The position numbers and the translations under genes are program-made. The notes below the pieces were generated by a model. It searched no databases and was not told the DNA's origin. It saw only the letters and a list, made by a program, of their open reading frames with translations. This document shows, one piece after another, positions 18,321 through 27,109 of a stretch of 64,000 nucleotides of DNA (position 1 is the stretch's first letter; each line of letters starts with the position of its first letter). Source of the DNA: Rhodanobacter glycinis (GTDB lineage: Bacteria; Pseudomonadota; Gammaproteobacteria; Xanthomonadales; Rhodanobacteraceae); NCBI RefSeq assembly GCF_900114325.1, contig NZ_FOSR01000004.1, positions 240,306 through 304,305 of the forward strand. Direction: 5' to 3'.

Positions 18321-20135
18321 TCACGCATTACACGTGAGCTGCGCATCCTCCGGATCTTCCGGCAGCAAGTCAGCCCGCGTATCCACGGCCACCTGGTTGC
18401 GCCCCCCGTCCTTGGCGCGATAAAGCGCGGCATCGGCATCGATCAGCAAATCCCGCAAGCTGCGGCCAGAGTCCGCACTCCAGGCAACACCGAAACTGGC
18501 GGACACCGTGATGGTGATGCCGGCCTTCACCACCATCGGCTCCGCCGCCAATGCGCAGCGGATGCGCGAGGCGATCTCGACACCCTGTTCGCGCGAAGCC
18601 ACCGGCATCAGGATGCCAAACTCCTCGCCACCCAAGCGCCCGAACATGTCCGACTTGCGCAACTCCCGCAGGCATACCGCCACGGTCTGTCGCAGGACCA
18701 CGTCACCGGCCACGTGTCCGTAGCTGTCATTGACCCGCTTGAAGTGGTCGAGATCCAGTATCACCAGACAGGCTCCCGCCTTCGCCCGGTGCAACCGTCG
18801 CAACGCGTGTCCCGCCTCTTCGAAAAAGTGTTCCCGGTTGAACACACCGGTCAGCCCGTCATACCGGGCCATCTTGCGGAAACGCAACTGGGAACGCCGC
18901 AGCCAGAACATCGCCATCGCGATGAAAGCAATCACCACCAACAACAACGCGATATACAGTCGACTGGCCTTTTGCGACTGAACCGCCAGCGCATGGCGCA
19001 ATTGAAGAATCCGGTTCTGCTTGTCCAGCGCATCCAGCTTCAGCTTCTTGGACTGCACTTGCTGCTTGACCATCTGGTAGGCCAGTGCGCGCGCCTTGGC
19101 ATGATCCACGGCAGCCTTGTCCAGCGCCACATACTTCTCGTAATAGGCCAGCGCGGCGGCAGCATGACCACTCATCTTTTCCGCCTTGTAGAGAACTTCA
19201 TAGGCAGCCTGCAGTATCCACAACGTGCTGTTCGCACCGCTCATGGCAGTGGTGGTCAACGCGAATTTCCGCGCATTGGCGGCATCGCCGAGGCTCAGAT
19301 ACGCCTGCGCCAGCGTGACCTGCAACGAGGCAAGATACGGCGGATAGCGGTTCTTCCGGATCGCCGGGGCAATGCGATGCAAGAAGGCAATCGCCCGCTT
19401 CGCACGGCCCTCGTCGATCATGGCGCTGGCCTGGTTCAGGCGCAGCGCGTCGGCGCTCAACGGATGCTTGGCGGCAAGGCACGTATCGATCGCCTGCCGA
19501 AACCTCGGATTGGTCGAAAGAAGTTTGCCCTCATACAGCAGCGAGTTCGTCTCCCCCATCTCGGCGATGCACTGTGCTGCCGCCGAAGGAAGCGTGGCCT
19601 TCATCTCCCGGGCATATTGCAGCGCCAGCTCATATTGCCCCACCGCCGCGCCGTTCAACATGATGATGACCCGATCCATGCCCTCCAGCCGTGCCGTCGG
19701 ATCGGCAACCTTGGGCAGCTCGGCCATCAAGGTGTTGGCCAGCGTATAAGCGTCCACATAGTGATGACTGTTGAATTTGTTCTGGACCAGTCTCGCCATG
19801 GCACGAATCGACAGCGCCTGGTCGCCGGAATGAGCGACGATGTCGTACAGCAAGGGATCCGCCTTGCCGTAGTTGCCATCAAACGAAAGCTGCTGCGCGT
19901 CCAGCAGTCGCAGGTGCCACCGTTGCGCGACGCTCAGGCTGGCGCTGCGCTCGTGAAGCTGCACCAGGATGCTTCGATAGCGGTCCTGATCGTTCGACTT
20001 GGCACCTTCGGCCCGAGCCAGCAACACCGCAACCGATGGCGCTGCAATCGCCGGAGCAGCCGAGTGCGCACGCACATTCGGCGCAACAGTGGCCAGGATC
20101 ATTCCGGCCAGGCAAATCAGCGTGCCGTGCTCCAT
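18321..20135 (-). CDS. membrane-anchored diguanylate cyclase (GGDEF) with helical sensor region
   Basis: A 604-residue protein. The signal-like N-terminus is followed by a long alpha-helical, TPR-like region (about 45-370) that should lie in the periplasm, a coiled segment, a transmembrane helix (about 390-412) and a C-terminal GGDEF domain. The active motif GGEEF is at 502-506 and the inhibitory RxxD site (RKSD) at 493-496, so product inhibition is expected. It makes cyclic di-GMP from two GTP. It starts 20 bases after the stop of the small acidic protein gene and so may be co-transcribed with the borosin-like pair upstream. Confidence 0.9.
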   Translation of the reverse strand: MEHGTLICLAGMILATVAPNVRAHSAAPAIAAPSVAVLLARAEGAKSNDQDRYRSILVQLHERSASLSVAQRWHLRLLDAQQLSFDGNYGKADPLLYDIVAHSGDQALSIRAMARLVQNKFNSHHYVDAYTLANTLMAELPKVADPTARLEGMDRVIIMLNGAAVGQYELALQYAREMKATLPSAAAQCIAEMGETNSLLYEGKLLSTNPRFRQAIDTCLAAKHPLSADALRLNQASAMIDEGRAKRAIAFLHRIAPAIRKNRYPPYLASLQVTLAQAYLSLGDAANARKFALTTTAMSGANSTLWILQAAYEVLYKAEKMSGHAAAALAYYEKYVALDKAAVDHAKARALAYQMVKQQVQSKKLKLDALDKQNRILQLRHALAVQSQKASRLYIALLLVVIAFIAMAMFWLRRSQLRFRKMARYDGLTGVFNREHFFEEAGHALRRLHRAKAGACLVILDLDHFKRVNDSYGHVAGDVVLRQTVAVCLRELRKSDMFGRLGGEEFGILMPVASREQGVEIASRIRCALAAEPMVVKAGITITVSASFGVAWSADSGRSLRDLLIDADAALYRAKDGGRNQVAVDTRADLLPEDPEDAQLTCNA

Positions 20136-20155
20136 TGCATGACTGTCCGGTTGGA

Positions 20156-20446
20156 CTAACGCGCCGGGTTATCCGGAGTATCCATTTCGTCGCCGTCCTG
20201 ATCCGGCACGTTTTCCGCATCGTCATCGCCGGGGTCACAACCACCGTCGTGGCCGTTGTGATTGACCACGTTGTTCTTGTTGCCGAGCTCCTGCGCCAGG
20301 TAACTCCTGTCGCCCGTGGCCGCCGCCAACTTGAGGTTATCGACGGCACCCATCTCGTCCAATGCCCGGGACAGGCTTTCCGGGGAAGCTCGGCGCAGCG
20401 AAGCATTCCGCCCGATGCTTTCCAGCAGTTCGATCGTGTTGGACAT
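20156..20446 (-). CDS. candidate split-borosin precursor peptide
   Basis: A 96-residue protein in two parts. Residues 1-55 are a helical domain (MSNTIELLESIGRNASL... through GDRSYLAQELG) whose spacing of hydrophobic residues and the late G-D-x-x-x-L resemble the helical binding (clasp) domain that tethers borosin precursors to their methyltransferase. Residues 56-96 are disordered, rich in Asn, Gly, His and Asp, with one cysteine (Cys70) and a strongly acidic end; this would be the follower or core part. The start at 20446 is set by AGGGGA seven bases upstream; an in-frame ATG at 20524 would add 26 unlikely residues. It lies downstream of the methyltransferase gene. I infer the role from domain pattern and context; it could instead be an unrelated small acidic protein. 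Confidence 0.65.
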   Translation of the reverse strand: MSNTIELLESIGRNASLRRASPESLSRALDEMGAVDNLKLAAATGDRSYLAQELGNKNNVVNHNGHDGGCDPGDDDAENVPDQDGDEMDTPDNPAR

Positions 20447-20640
20447 GTTTTCCCCTGTTTCCTTGCGGATGAGTTGCTCACCCAGCCGGGGAGGACGGTG
20501 CCTTGCCCGGATGAATGACACCACTTGCCAGCGGGCGCATCCTCCGTGCCTTCATCACATCGGCGCCCCCAACGCCAATCCGCAGCCTAGCACTCCTCGC
20601 GAACGGGTGCGCGTCATGCACGGAGGCCATGGACCGGGAT

Positions 20641-21474
20641 TCAAGGCATCATCAGCGCCCGGTCCAATGCCGCCAATCGCCGCCTTGCCGAGGCATTGAC
20701 GCGTAATGGCGACGCCGGCGACAAGACCACGGTTTCATCGGCACCGACGTCCGTGGCTGGCAGATCTCGCAAGAGCACACGGCGAATGCGCGGCTGCTCG
20801 ATCGGCAAAGTCGCGCCGCGATAAATGATCAGCTCGTGGTCCAGCGGATAATCCTGACTCAGTACATCCACCAGCACCTGGCGATATTCGGGACCGGTGG
20901 CAAAGCGTTTCATCGAACGGTCGCCGACCAGGCCGACCTGCCACAGCACCAGACAGGCGCCGGTATTGATCGGAGTTTCGTAGAACAACAGTTGGCTGGC
21001 TTCGTAGTGCTGGCAACCGTAGCGGCCGGGATCGATACCCAAGTCGGCATACAGGCAATCCTCGGCAGAGATGCCAGGCTCCATATGCGCATGGAAACCT
21101 TCCGCACGCGCCACCTTGATCACTTCGTGCGGCGACCACGCGAAGATACCGGGATGGCCATAGAACACCGCGCAGACTTTCTTGCCGGCGCGCACCTCGG
21201 CCATCATCACCTCGACCCACTCGCGGTAGGTGATCGCCCGGGATTTGTCGCCCTTGCCGTAATAAGGCTGCAGGCTGCGCACGTCCGGATGCATCTGTTC
21301 CAGCCACAGCTCGACGATGGCGTCGGAAAGCGCGGCGAAAACCACATCGGACTGCTCGATGTGGCTGCGCGCCAATGGCGAGAGATGCGAGCCCAGGGTC
21401 ATGCCCAAGCCCACGCAGGCGATGCAGCCGCGCTGTTCGGAAATGGCAGGGGGCGGCATCGACAAGGCGCTCAT
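20641..21474 (-). CDS. tetrapyrrole-methylase-fold enzyme, likely borosin-type alpha-N-methyltransferase
   Basis: A 277-residue SAM-dependent enzyme of the TP-methylase fold. It has the N-terminal CVGLGMTLG loop (20-28), VFYGHPGIF (103-111), PGISAEDCLYADLGIDP (133-149) and GCQHYEAS (153-160). These blocks are shared with fungal OphMA and bacterial SonM, which methylate backbone amides of a precursor peptide. Tyr72, Arg79 and Tyr83 in YYGKGDKSRAITY match the catalytic Tyr66, Arg72 and Tyr76 of OphMA. Siroheme or cobalamin methylases have different active-site loops, and no such pathway genes are nearby. The enzyme lacks a fused precursor, so it would be the split type. The start at 21474 was preferred because upstream codons look non-coding. 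Confidence 0.8.
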   Translation of the reverse strand: MSALSMPPPAISEQRGCIACVGLGMTLGSHLSPLARSHIEQSDVVFAALSDAIVELWLEQMHPDVRSLQPYYGKGDKSRAITYREWVEVMMAEVRAGKKVCAVFYGHPGIFAWSPHEVIKVARAEGFHAHMEPGISAEDCLYADLGIDPGRYGCQHYEASQLLFYETPINTGACLVLWQVGLVGDRSMKRFATGPEYRQVLVDVLSQDYPLDHELIIYRGATLPIEQPRIRRVLLRDLPATDVGADETVVLSPASPLRVNASARRRLAALDRALMMP

Positions 21475-21609
21475 GAGAAATATCCGATGACCAGGGTGGT
21501 GTGATCTGCCGCCACGTGCTGTTGCGATCAGCCGCCGCAAGCCGACATCCATCCAATATACCCGGCAAGCCGGTCGGCCGATGGCTTCGCCCCACCACGC
21601 CCCAACGGG

Positions 21610-23397
21610 TTACTTGCCCGCCGGCGGCACCAGCACGATCACCGTCCAACCGGGGCGCGGTTCCAGTTCGCGCTTGGCCGAGGCGACGCGCAACGTGCCT
21701 TTCTCCTCCACGCCAAACAGCAACACGCTGTCCGAGCCGTACTGCTCGATGAAGTTCGGCCAGTCGAAGGTGCTGCTCAGCGTGGTGGACTTGATCCGCC
21801 AGCCGCGCGCCAGCAGCTCGGCGAAACGTGCATGGGTCATCTGCTCGTCGAACAACGGCGGCGCCAGCAGGTTGTCGGCCAGCGCGACGCGCTCGGTATT
21901 CTCGTCCGGCGACAGGTTGCGCAGGCGGTAGACCTTCTCGCGGCCGAACTCCTGCCGGTAGTGCACGCACGCCAGGGTATTGCGTTCGCGATGGGTGGAC
22001 ATCGCCAGCAGACGTCCCAGGCCAGTGAGATCGAGATGACGCTCGGCATGCGGTGAGGCCGGATTGCCGTAGAAGGTGGGCAGTCCCTCCATGCGCGCAC
22101 GCCGGATTCCGTCCCAGTCGTCGTCGGCCAGCATCACGCGCACGTCCTCCTCTTTCAGCGCCTGGCCCACCGCACGCGCCACCGCGTCGGAGCCGAACAC
22201 CAGCACGCCACGCGGCTCGGGTTCGGCCACCTTCAGCCAGATCGCCAATGGTCGCGCGGTGGCGCTCTGCAGCACCACGGTGCCGATGATCAGGATGAAG
22301 ACCAGCGGCACCAGCGCCTCGGCACCTTCCAGGCCCAATTCACCCAGACGCAGCGCAAACAAGGCCGACACCGAGGCCGCCACGATGCCGCGCGGCGCCA
22401 CCCAGGCGATCAGCGCCCGTTCGCGCCAGGTCAAGCCGCTGCCCATCGTGGCCAGCATCGCCGTGAATGGCCGAATCGCAAACTGCGCCACCAGGAACAC
22501 GACGATGCCCGCCCACAACATGCCGTGCGGCAACGGCCATGGCAGCCGTGCCGCCAGCAGGATGAACAAACCCGACACCAGCAGCGTGGTGAGGTTTTCC
22601 TTGAAATCGAGAATGTCGTCCATGTGCACGTTGCGCATGTTGCCCAGCGCGATGCCCATGATGGTTACCGCCAGCAGGCCCGACTCGTGCGTCAGCGTGT
22701 TGGACAGGCTGAAGGCGAACAGCACCATCGCCAGGGTGGCGTAATTCTGCAGGTATTCCGGCACCAGTTGGCGACGCAGCAGGAAGCCCAGCAGCAGCGC
22801 CGCCAGCGTGCCGATCAGCGCGCCGCACAGCACCGTGACCACGAAGACCCCGATGGTGTGCCCCTCCTGGCGCGACACGATCGCCTCGAAGATCAGCACC
22901 GCGAACAGCGCGCCCAGCGGGTCGATGATGATGCCTTCCCAGCGCAACGTGTTGGCGATGCGCTCGGTGGGCCGAAGCGTGCGCAGCATCGGCGCGATCA
23001 CCGTGGGCCCGGTCACGCAGGTCAACGCGCCGAACAGCCACGCAATCTCCCAGCGCACGCCGGCGATCCAGTGCACGCAAAGCGCCAGCAGCAGCAGCGC
23101 GACCACCGCGCCATAGCTGACCAAGCCGCGTACGGCACCGCCGATGCCGCGCAATTCGTGGAAACGCAGGGTAAGGCTGCCCTCGAACAGGATCACCGCC
23201 ACCGCCAGCGACACCAGCGGGAACAGCAGCTCGCCCAGCATCTTGTCCGGCTGCAGCAATCCGGTCACCGGACCCAGCACGATGCCGGCCAGCAGCAGGA
23301 ACAGGATCGCGGGCAACTTCACCCGCCACGCCAGCCATTGCGAGAGGAAACCGACCACCAGCATGCCGGTGAGCATCAGGCCCAGTTCGATGGTCAT
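21610..23397 (-). CDS. CPA1-type cation/proton antiporter with C-terminal nucleotide-binding domain
   Basis: A 595-residue protein. The first 390 residues form about 12 membrane helices typical of CPA1 sodium/proton antiporters, with the conserved helix TCVTGPTVIAPML and the acidic IIIDPLGALFAV. A cytoplasmic TrkA-N-like Rossmann domain follows (about 400-520, VLVFGSDAVARAVGQAL) and then a C-terminal extension. It should exchange Na+ or K+ for protons at the inner membrane, gated by a nucleotide. The start at 23397 has AAGGA upstream. It is not obviously linked to the methylase gene, which starts 135 bases downstream. Confidence 0.88.
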   Translation of the reverse strand: MTIELGLMLTGMLVVGFLSQWLAWRVKLPAILFLLLAGIVLGPVTGLLQPDKMLGELLFPLVSLAVAVILFEGSLTLRFHELRGIGGAVRGLVSYGAVVALLLLALCVHWIAGVRWEIAWLFGALTCVTGPTVIAPMLRTLRPTERIANTLRWEGIIIDPLGALFAVLIFEAIVSRQEGHTIGVFVVTVLCGALIGTLAALLLGFLLRRQLVPEYLQNYATLAMVLFAFSLSNTLTHESGLLAVTIMGIALGNMRNVHMDDILDFKENLTTLLVSGLFILLAARLPWPLPHGMLWAGIVVFLVAQFAIRPFTAMLATMGSGLTWRERALIAWVAPRGIVAASVSALFALRLGELGLEGAEALVPLVFILIIGTVVLQSATARPLAIWLKVAEPEPRGVLVFGSDAVARAVGQALKEEDVRVMLADDDWDGIRRARMEGLPTFYGNPASPHAERHLDLTGLGRLLAMSTHRERNTLACVHYRQEFGREKVYRLRNLSPDENTERVALADNLLAPPLFDEQMTHARFAELLARGWRIKSTTLSSTFDWPNFIEQYGSDSVLLFGVEEKGTLRVASAKRELEPRPGWTVIVLVPPAGK

Positions 23398-23833
23398 CCG
23401 CAATCCTTGTCGAGGTGCCGGGGGAGCGCTTATCGGAGCATGCATGCCCCGGCACGTCCAGCCACGCGTACGCAGCCGATGCCACCCGGCGGACCTGGAT
23501 GGCGCCGTACACGGAACTCCCGCCCACCCCGGACGACCCGACGCCCGGCGGCAGCAACATCTGCATCAAGGGGAAAAGGCCAGGCCCCGGTATCGGTGCG
23601 GGGGGGAGGGGAACCGATACCGGGGCGGCAGGGCGGGTTCAATTAAATGAACTGGCCGGTGCAAATAATACCCTCGCCCACGGCGAAGTCAATACTCTTC
23701 GGTTCAATAATTATCAGACCATGGTCGAAGGCTTCCGCAGGTGCGCGTTCGGCGTGCGCCACGCCCCACATCGCCGATCGCGTACCCACGCGTGGGCTAC
23801 GGCGCGAGACATTTGGGCGGTGACCCCCGCAGC
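23398..23833. other. intergenic region with an isolated perfect inverted repeat
   Basis: No protein-coding frame is convincing in this 436-base gap. It contains a 13-base perfect inverted repeat (23585-23597 and 23613-23625, arms CCCCGGTATCGGT) around a purine-rich 15-base spacer, not followed by a T run. It is followed by an unusually AT-rich stretch (about 23641-23720) for this genome. The latter could hold a promoter or a small RNA; I see no further identity. Confidence 0.5.
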
Positions 23834-25333
23834 TCAGAAGCGACGGTATTGCAGCGCTTCGGCCAGGTGCGAGCGCTCCAGCGCGGCGGCGCCACCATCA
23901 AGGTCGGCGATCGTGCGTGCAACCCGCAGGACGCGGTGATAAGCGCGCGCGGACAACCCCAGCCGCTCAAGCGCGGCTTCGAACCACTGCCGCTCGGCGG
24001 CCCCGAGCGCGCAATCGCGCTCCAGTTCGCGGGTGCTGATCTCCCCGTTCGGCCGCCCGGCCCGCATCAAGGCATGGGTGCGCGCCTTGATCACCCGCGC
24101 CCGCACCGTGGCCGAGTCCTCGTCATAGATGCTGCGCGGCGCGCCCAGGTCGGCCAGCGGCACGCGCGGCACCTCCACGCACAGGTCGATGCGGTCCAGC
24201 AACGGGCCGGAAATGCGGCTGCGGTAGCGCGCGATCTGGTCCGGCGTGCAATGGCAACGCGGGCGCGGGTCGCCGGCATAGCCGCAGGGGCACGGATTCA
24301 TCGCCGCCACCAGCTGGAACTGCGCCGGGAACGTGCACTGCCGCGCCGCGCGCGAGATCACGATGCTGCCGGACTCCAGCGGTTCGCGCAGCACGTCGAG
24401 CACGTGGCGGCTGAACTCGGGCAGTTCGTCGAGGAACAGCACGCCGTTGTGGGCCAGCGAAATTTCGCCGGGGCGCGGCTGCGAGCCACCACCGACCAGC
24501 GCCACCGCCGAGGCAGTGTGGTGCGGCGCGCGAAACGGACGCCGCCGCCACAGGGCCGGATCGACCGCATGCCCCGCCACCGAACGTACCGCGCAGGTTT
24601 CCAGCGCTTCCGATTCGGTCAGGGGCGGCAGGATACCCGGCAGGCGCTCGGCCAGCATGGTCTTGCCGGTACCGGGCGGCCCGGACATCAACAGGTGATG
24701 ACCGCCAGTGGCGGCGATCTCCAGTGCCCGTCGCGCCTGCAACTGGCCACGCACGTCGATCAGGTCGGGACCGAAGGTGCTGTCGCCACCGGCACTGGCC
24801 GTTTCCGGAGTGTCCAGGTCCTGGCCGCCGCGCAACCAGCCGCAGACTTCGGCCAGGGTATCGGCCACGCGCACGTCGGCATCGGAGACCAGCGCCGCCT
24901 CGGCCGCATTGGCACGCGGGACCACCACGCGCCGACGGCGAGCTCGCGCGCGAAGCAGCGCCGGCAGCACGCCGGAGACGCCACGCAGATCGCCCGATAG
25001 CGCCAGCTCGCCGAGGAACTCGCATTCGTCCAGCCGCTCGCGCGGTACCTGGTTGCCGGCGGCGAGGATGCCCAGCGCAATGGCCAGGTCAAAGCGGCCG
25101 CCGTCCTTCGGCAGTTCGGCCGGCGCCAGGTTCACGGTGACCTTGCGGTTGGGGTATTCGAAGGCGGTGTTCTGGATCGCCACGCGCACGCGATCGCGTG
25201 CTTCGCGCACGGCCGCTTCGGGCAGGCCAACGATGCTGGTGCCCGGCAGGCCGCCGGAAAGATGCACCTCCACCATCACCTGCGGCGCGGCCACGCCCTC
25301 CTGGGCGCGGCTGAGGGTAACAGCGAGACTCAT
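23834..25333 (-). CDS. comM: ComM/YifB-family Mg-chelatase-like AAA+ ATPase
   Basis: A 499-residue protein with an N-terminal Lon-like domain (about 1-170), an AAA+ Mg-chelatase-like core with Walker A GPPGTGKT at 218-225 and Walker B VLFLDELPE, a four-cysteine zinc element (MNPCPCGY, then CHC) and a C-terminal Mg_chelatase_C domain. ComM is a hexameric helicase that drives branch migration during natural transformation. The length matches E. coli YifB (506). The start at 25333 corresponds to the family N-terminus MSLAVTLSRA; the open frame extends 20 codons farther without similarity. Confidence 0.94.
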   Translation of the reverse strand: MSLAVTLSRAQEGVAAPQVMVEVHLSGGLPGTSIVGLPEAAVREARDRVRVAIQNTAFEYPNRKVTVNLAPAELPKDGGRFDLAIALGILAAGNQVPRERLDECEFLGELALSGDLRGVSGVLPALLRARARRRRVVVPRANAAEAALVSDADVRVADTLAEVCGWLRGGQDLDTPETASAGGDSTFGPDLIDVRGQLQARRALEIAATGGHHLLMSGPPGTGKTMLAERLPGILPPLTESEALETCAVRSVAGHAVDPALWRRRPFRAPHHTASAVALVGGGSQPRPGEISLAHNGVLFLDELPEFSRHVLDVLREPLESGSIVISRAARQCTFPAQFQLVAAMNPCPCGYAGDPRPRCHCTPDQIARYRSRISGPLLDRIDLCVEVPRVPLADLGAPRSIYDEDSATVRARVIKARTHALMRAGRPNGEISTRELERDCALGAAERQWFEAALERLGLSARAYHRVLRVARTIADLDGGAAALERSHLAEALQYRRF

Positions 25334-25462
25334 GCCCGGTGGTGACGGGGTCCAAGGGCGTCGCTGATCAATGTATCCATCATGCGACTCCATCGGACTG
25401 CTGAGGAAAAATGACCGCCCCCGATCGTTCTCGGGGTGAGGGTGACGGATCGGGGGCGGCTG

Positions 25463-25720
25463 CTACGACTCGCGGGAATGCGCGACAGCCTCAAGTTCGG
25501 CGACACGCTTTTCGAGTTCGTCGACCTTGGCGCGGGTGCGCGCCAGCAGCTGGCTCTGAACGTCGAATTCCTCACGGGTAACCAGCTCAAGGCGGCGCAA
25601 TCCCTGTGCCAGGACATCACGAAAATTGGCGCTCAGATCCTTCTGGGCGTCTGCCAATCCTGGCGGTACCAACGAAGCAAGTCGCAGGGCAATTTGGTCG
25701 ATGTCCAGCCGTTCCATCAT
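25463..25720 (-). CDS. ubiK: ubiquinone biosynthesis accessory factor UbiK (BMFP domain)
   Basis: An 85-residue protein of the DUF526/BMFP family. An amphipathic helical first half (IALRLASLVPPGLADAQKD) is followed by VTREEFDVQSQLLARTRAKV, the family signature, and a coiled coil that forms trimers. UbiK interacts with UbiJ in the cytosolic Ubi complex and is needed for efficient aerobic ubiquinone synthesis. The partner ubiJ lies about 15 kb away in this window. The start at 25720 (MMERLD) has GAGGTG upstream. comM lies downstream in the same direction. Confidence 0.9.
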   Translation of the reverse strand: MMERLDIDQIALRLASLVPPGLADAQKDLSANFRDVLAQGLRRLELVTREEFDVQSQLLARTRAKVDELEKRVAELEAVAHSRES

Positions 25721-25799
25721 GGAAGGCACCTCGAACTCGTCAGGGCAAAGTGTAGGGAGGGGGTACGGGCGGTCGCCATCGGCATGCTCCACTGAAGTG

Positions 25800-25817
25800 T
25801 GTAGGTATTTTCCTACA
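25800..25817. promoter_or_regulatory. palindromic operator candidate between ubiK and glnK
   Basis: TGTAGG and CCTACA flank a six-base TATTTT spacer. The site lies 80 bases from the ubiK start and 91 from the PII start, so it could control either. A palindrome of this form resembles NarL/FixJ-class response-regulator sites, but no regulator is assigned. Confidence 0.35.
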
Positions 25818-25895
25818 TCATGCCCCGCCCATGGCGACAGCCCGGCGCGCGAAGGGCACAATGGGCCTTACGGCGTCGCCGGGCGCGCGACCTGA

Positions 25896-26246
<351 letters not shown>

Positions 26247-26251
26247 GCATC

Positions 26252-26392
26252 TTCTCCCTCTCCCCTGCGGGGTGAGGGTCGGGGTGAGGGGGCAACCTCG
26301 CGACGACCGTACATTCGAAGCGCGCTTTTGATGGGACGTCCCCGCGAGCACCCGCCCCTCACCTCAATCCTCTCCCCAAAGGGGAGAGGAAG
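26252..26392. repeat. CTCTCCC/GGGAGAG intergenic repeat element, copy 2
   Basis: Left end CCCTCTCCCCTGCGGGGTGAGGG and right end CCTCACCTCAATCCTCTCCCC with AAAGGGGAGAGG. The outer halves are inverted relative to each other around a central stretch of about 70 bases. It fills the gap after the PII gene and matches the design of the element at 16671. Confidence 0.65.
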
Positions 26393-26436
26393 CGAAAACG
26401 GCACTACCGCAAGACTCAGGTCTTGTTCCTTTGTTT

Positions 26437-26982
26437 TCAGCGCGCCTGCGCGCGCTGAAAACGCCGGTGGTGAACCAGCAGGCCGGCGTAATAGGCGATG
26501 TAGTAGCCAATCAGCAAACCGAAAACCAGCAAGGTGAGCGGGCTGTATTGATAGCCCATCGTCATGCTTGTTCCAGGGGCTTGGGCTGCGGCCAGTGATT
26601 CGGCGTGCTGCATCTGCGGCCACAGCACCAGGAAGCGCCACACCAGCCGTCCCAGCAGCAGGGCCACCAGTACGGCGCCGATCCACGGATTGGGCACGTA
26701 GCAGTCGCCGCGCTCCGGGTCGGTCTCGAAGCGGGTCAGGCGCAGGCCGAGCAGCCCCAGCCCCGCGCCCAGCACGATCCCTCCGGCCAATCCTTCAGCC
26801 AGGCGCACGTCACGTAGCCCGCTCAGCAACAGCACGCAGCCGATCACGGCGAATATCGCAACTCGCACGATCATCCGCTTGCGCCGGATTGGCTGGCGCC
26901 CGAACTGGCGGCTGATCCGACGCCACAGGATCAGCAGCACCAGCGGGACCATGATGGCGTAGCTCATCAGGTGGGGCGACAT
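26437..26982 (-). CDS. multi-spanning membrane protein, possibly DUF1453 (CcdC-like)
   Basis: A 181-residue protein with about five hydrophobic helices. It begins with a short periplasmic end and a helix (MVPLVLLILWRRISRQFGRQPIRR), followed by two helices with a glycine-rich pair (GGIVLGAGLGLLGL), a soluble link with a conserved-looking FETDPERGDCYVPNPWIG, and two further helices. The N-terminal pattern of a helix followed by a basic segment recalls DUF1453/CcdC proteins, but I cannot confirm it. The function is unknown. It stands alone between a repeat and gpmA. Confidence 0.65.
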   Translation of the reverse strand: MSPHLMSYAIMVPLVLLILWRRISRQFGRQPIRRKRMIVRVAIFAVIGCVLLLSGLRDVRLAEGLAGGIVLGAGLGLLGLRLTRFETDPERGDCYVPNPWIGAVLVALLLGRLVWRFLVLWPQMQHAESLAAAQAPGTSMTMGYQYSPLTLLVFGLLIGYYIAYYAGLLVHHRRFQRAQAR

Positions 26983-27083
26983 CGGCGCAGCCTCGCGATG
27001 GATATGGGAAGTATCGCCAGCCTAACCGCATGGCACGCGCGCGGCGACTGACGACACGCAGGCCGTGCACATGACGTCTGTCA

Positions 27084-27100
27084 GGCCGGGTGACCCGGCC
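27084..27100 (-). terminator. short hairpin after gpmA
   Basis: GGCCGGG and CCCGGCC pair over seven bases with a three-base loop, ten bases after the gpmA stop codon. There is no T run, so termination is only inferred. Confidence 0.35.
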
Positions 27101-27109
27101 CGTGACGAC

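Noticed and set aside
18186..20159. A 657-codon plus-strand frame opposite the GGDEF gene.
   Set aside because: It has shadow-like composition and no domain, and it lies opposite a gene with complete GGDEF and I-site motifs.
20156..20446. Nif11-type leader peptide or calcium-binding protein for the small acidic protein.
   Set aside because: The first half does not show the Nif11 pattern well, and no LanM, cyclodehydratase or EF-hand loop was found. The neighbour is a TP-methylase, which favours a borosin-type helical domain, although calcium binding by the tail is not excluded.
20641..21474. Reading the TP-methylase as a siroheme or cobalamin methyltransferase.
   Set aside because: No haem d1, siroheme or cobalamin genes are near, and the active-site blocks match borosin methyltransferases better. 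This rests on remembered motifs and not on a search.
26328..26537. A short frame of 69 codons downstream of the PII gene.
   Set aside because: It is formed largely by the intergenic CTCTCCC repeat and the end of the opposite membrane-protein gene.
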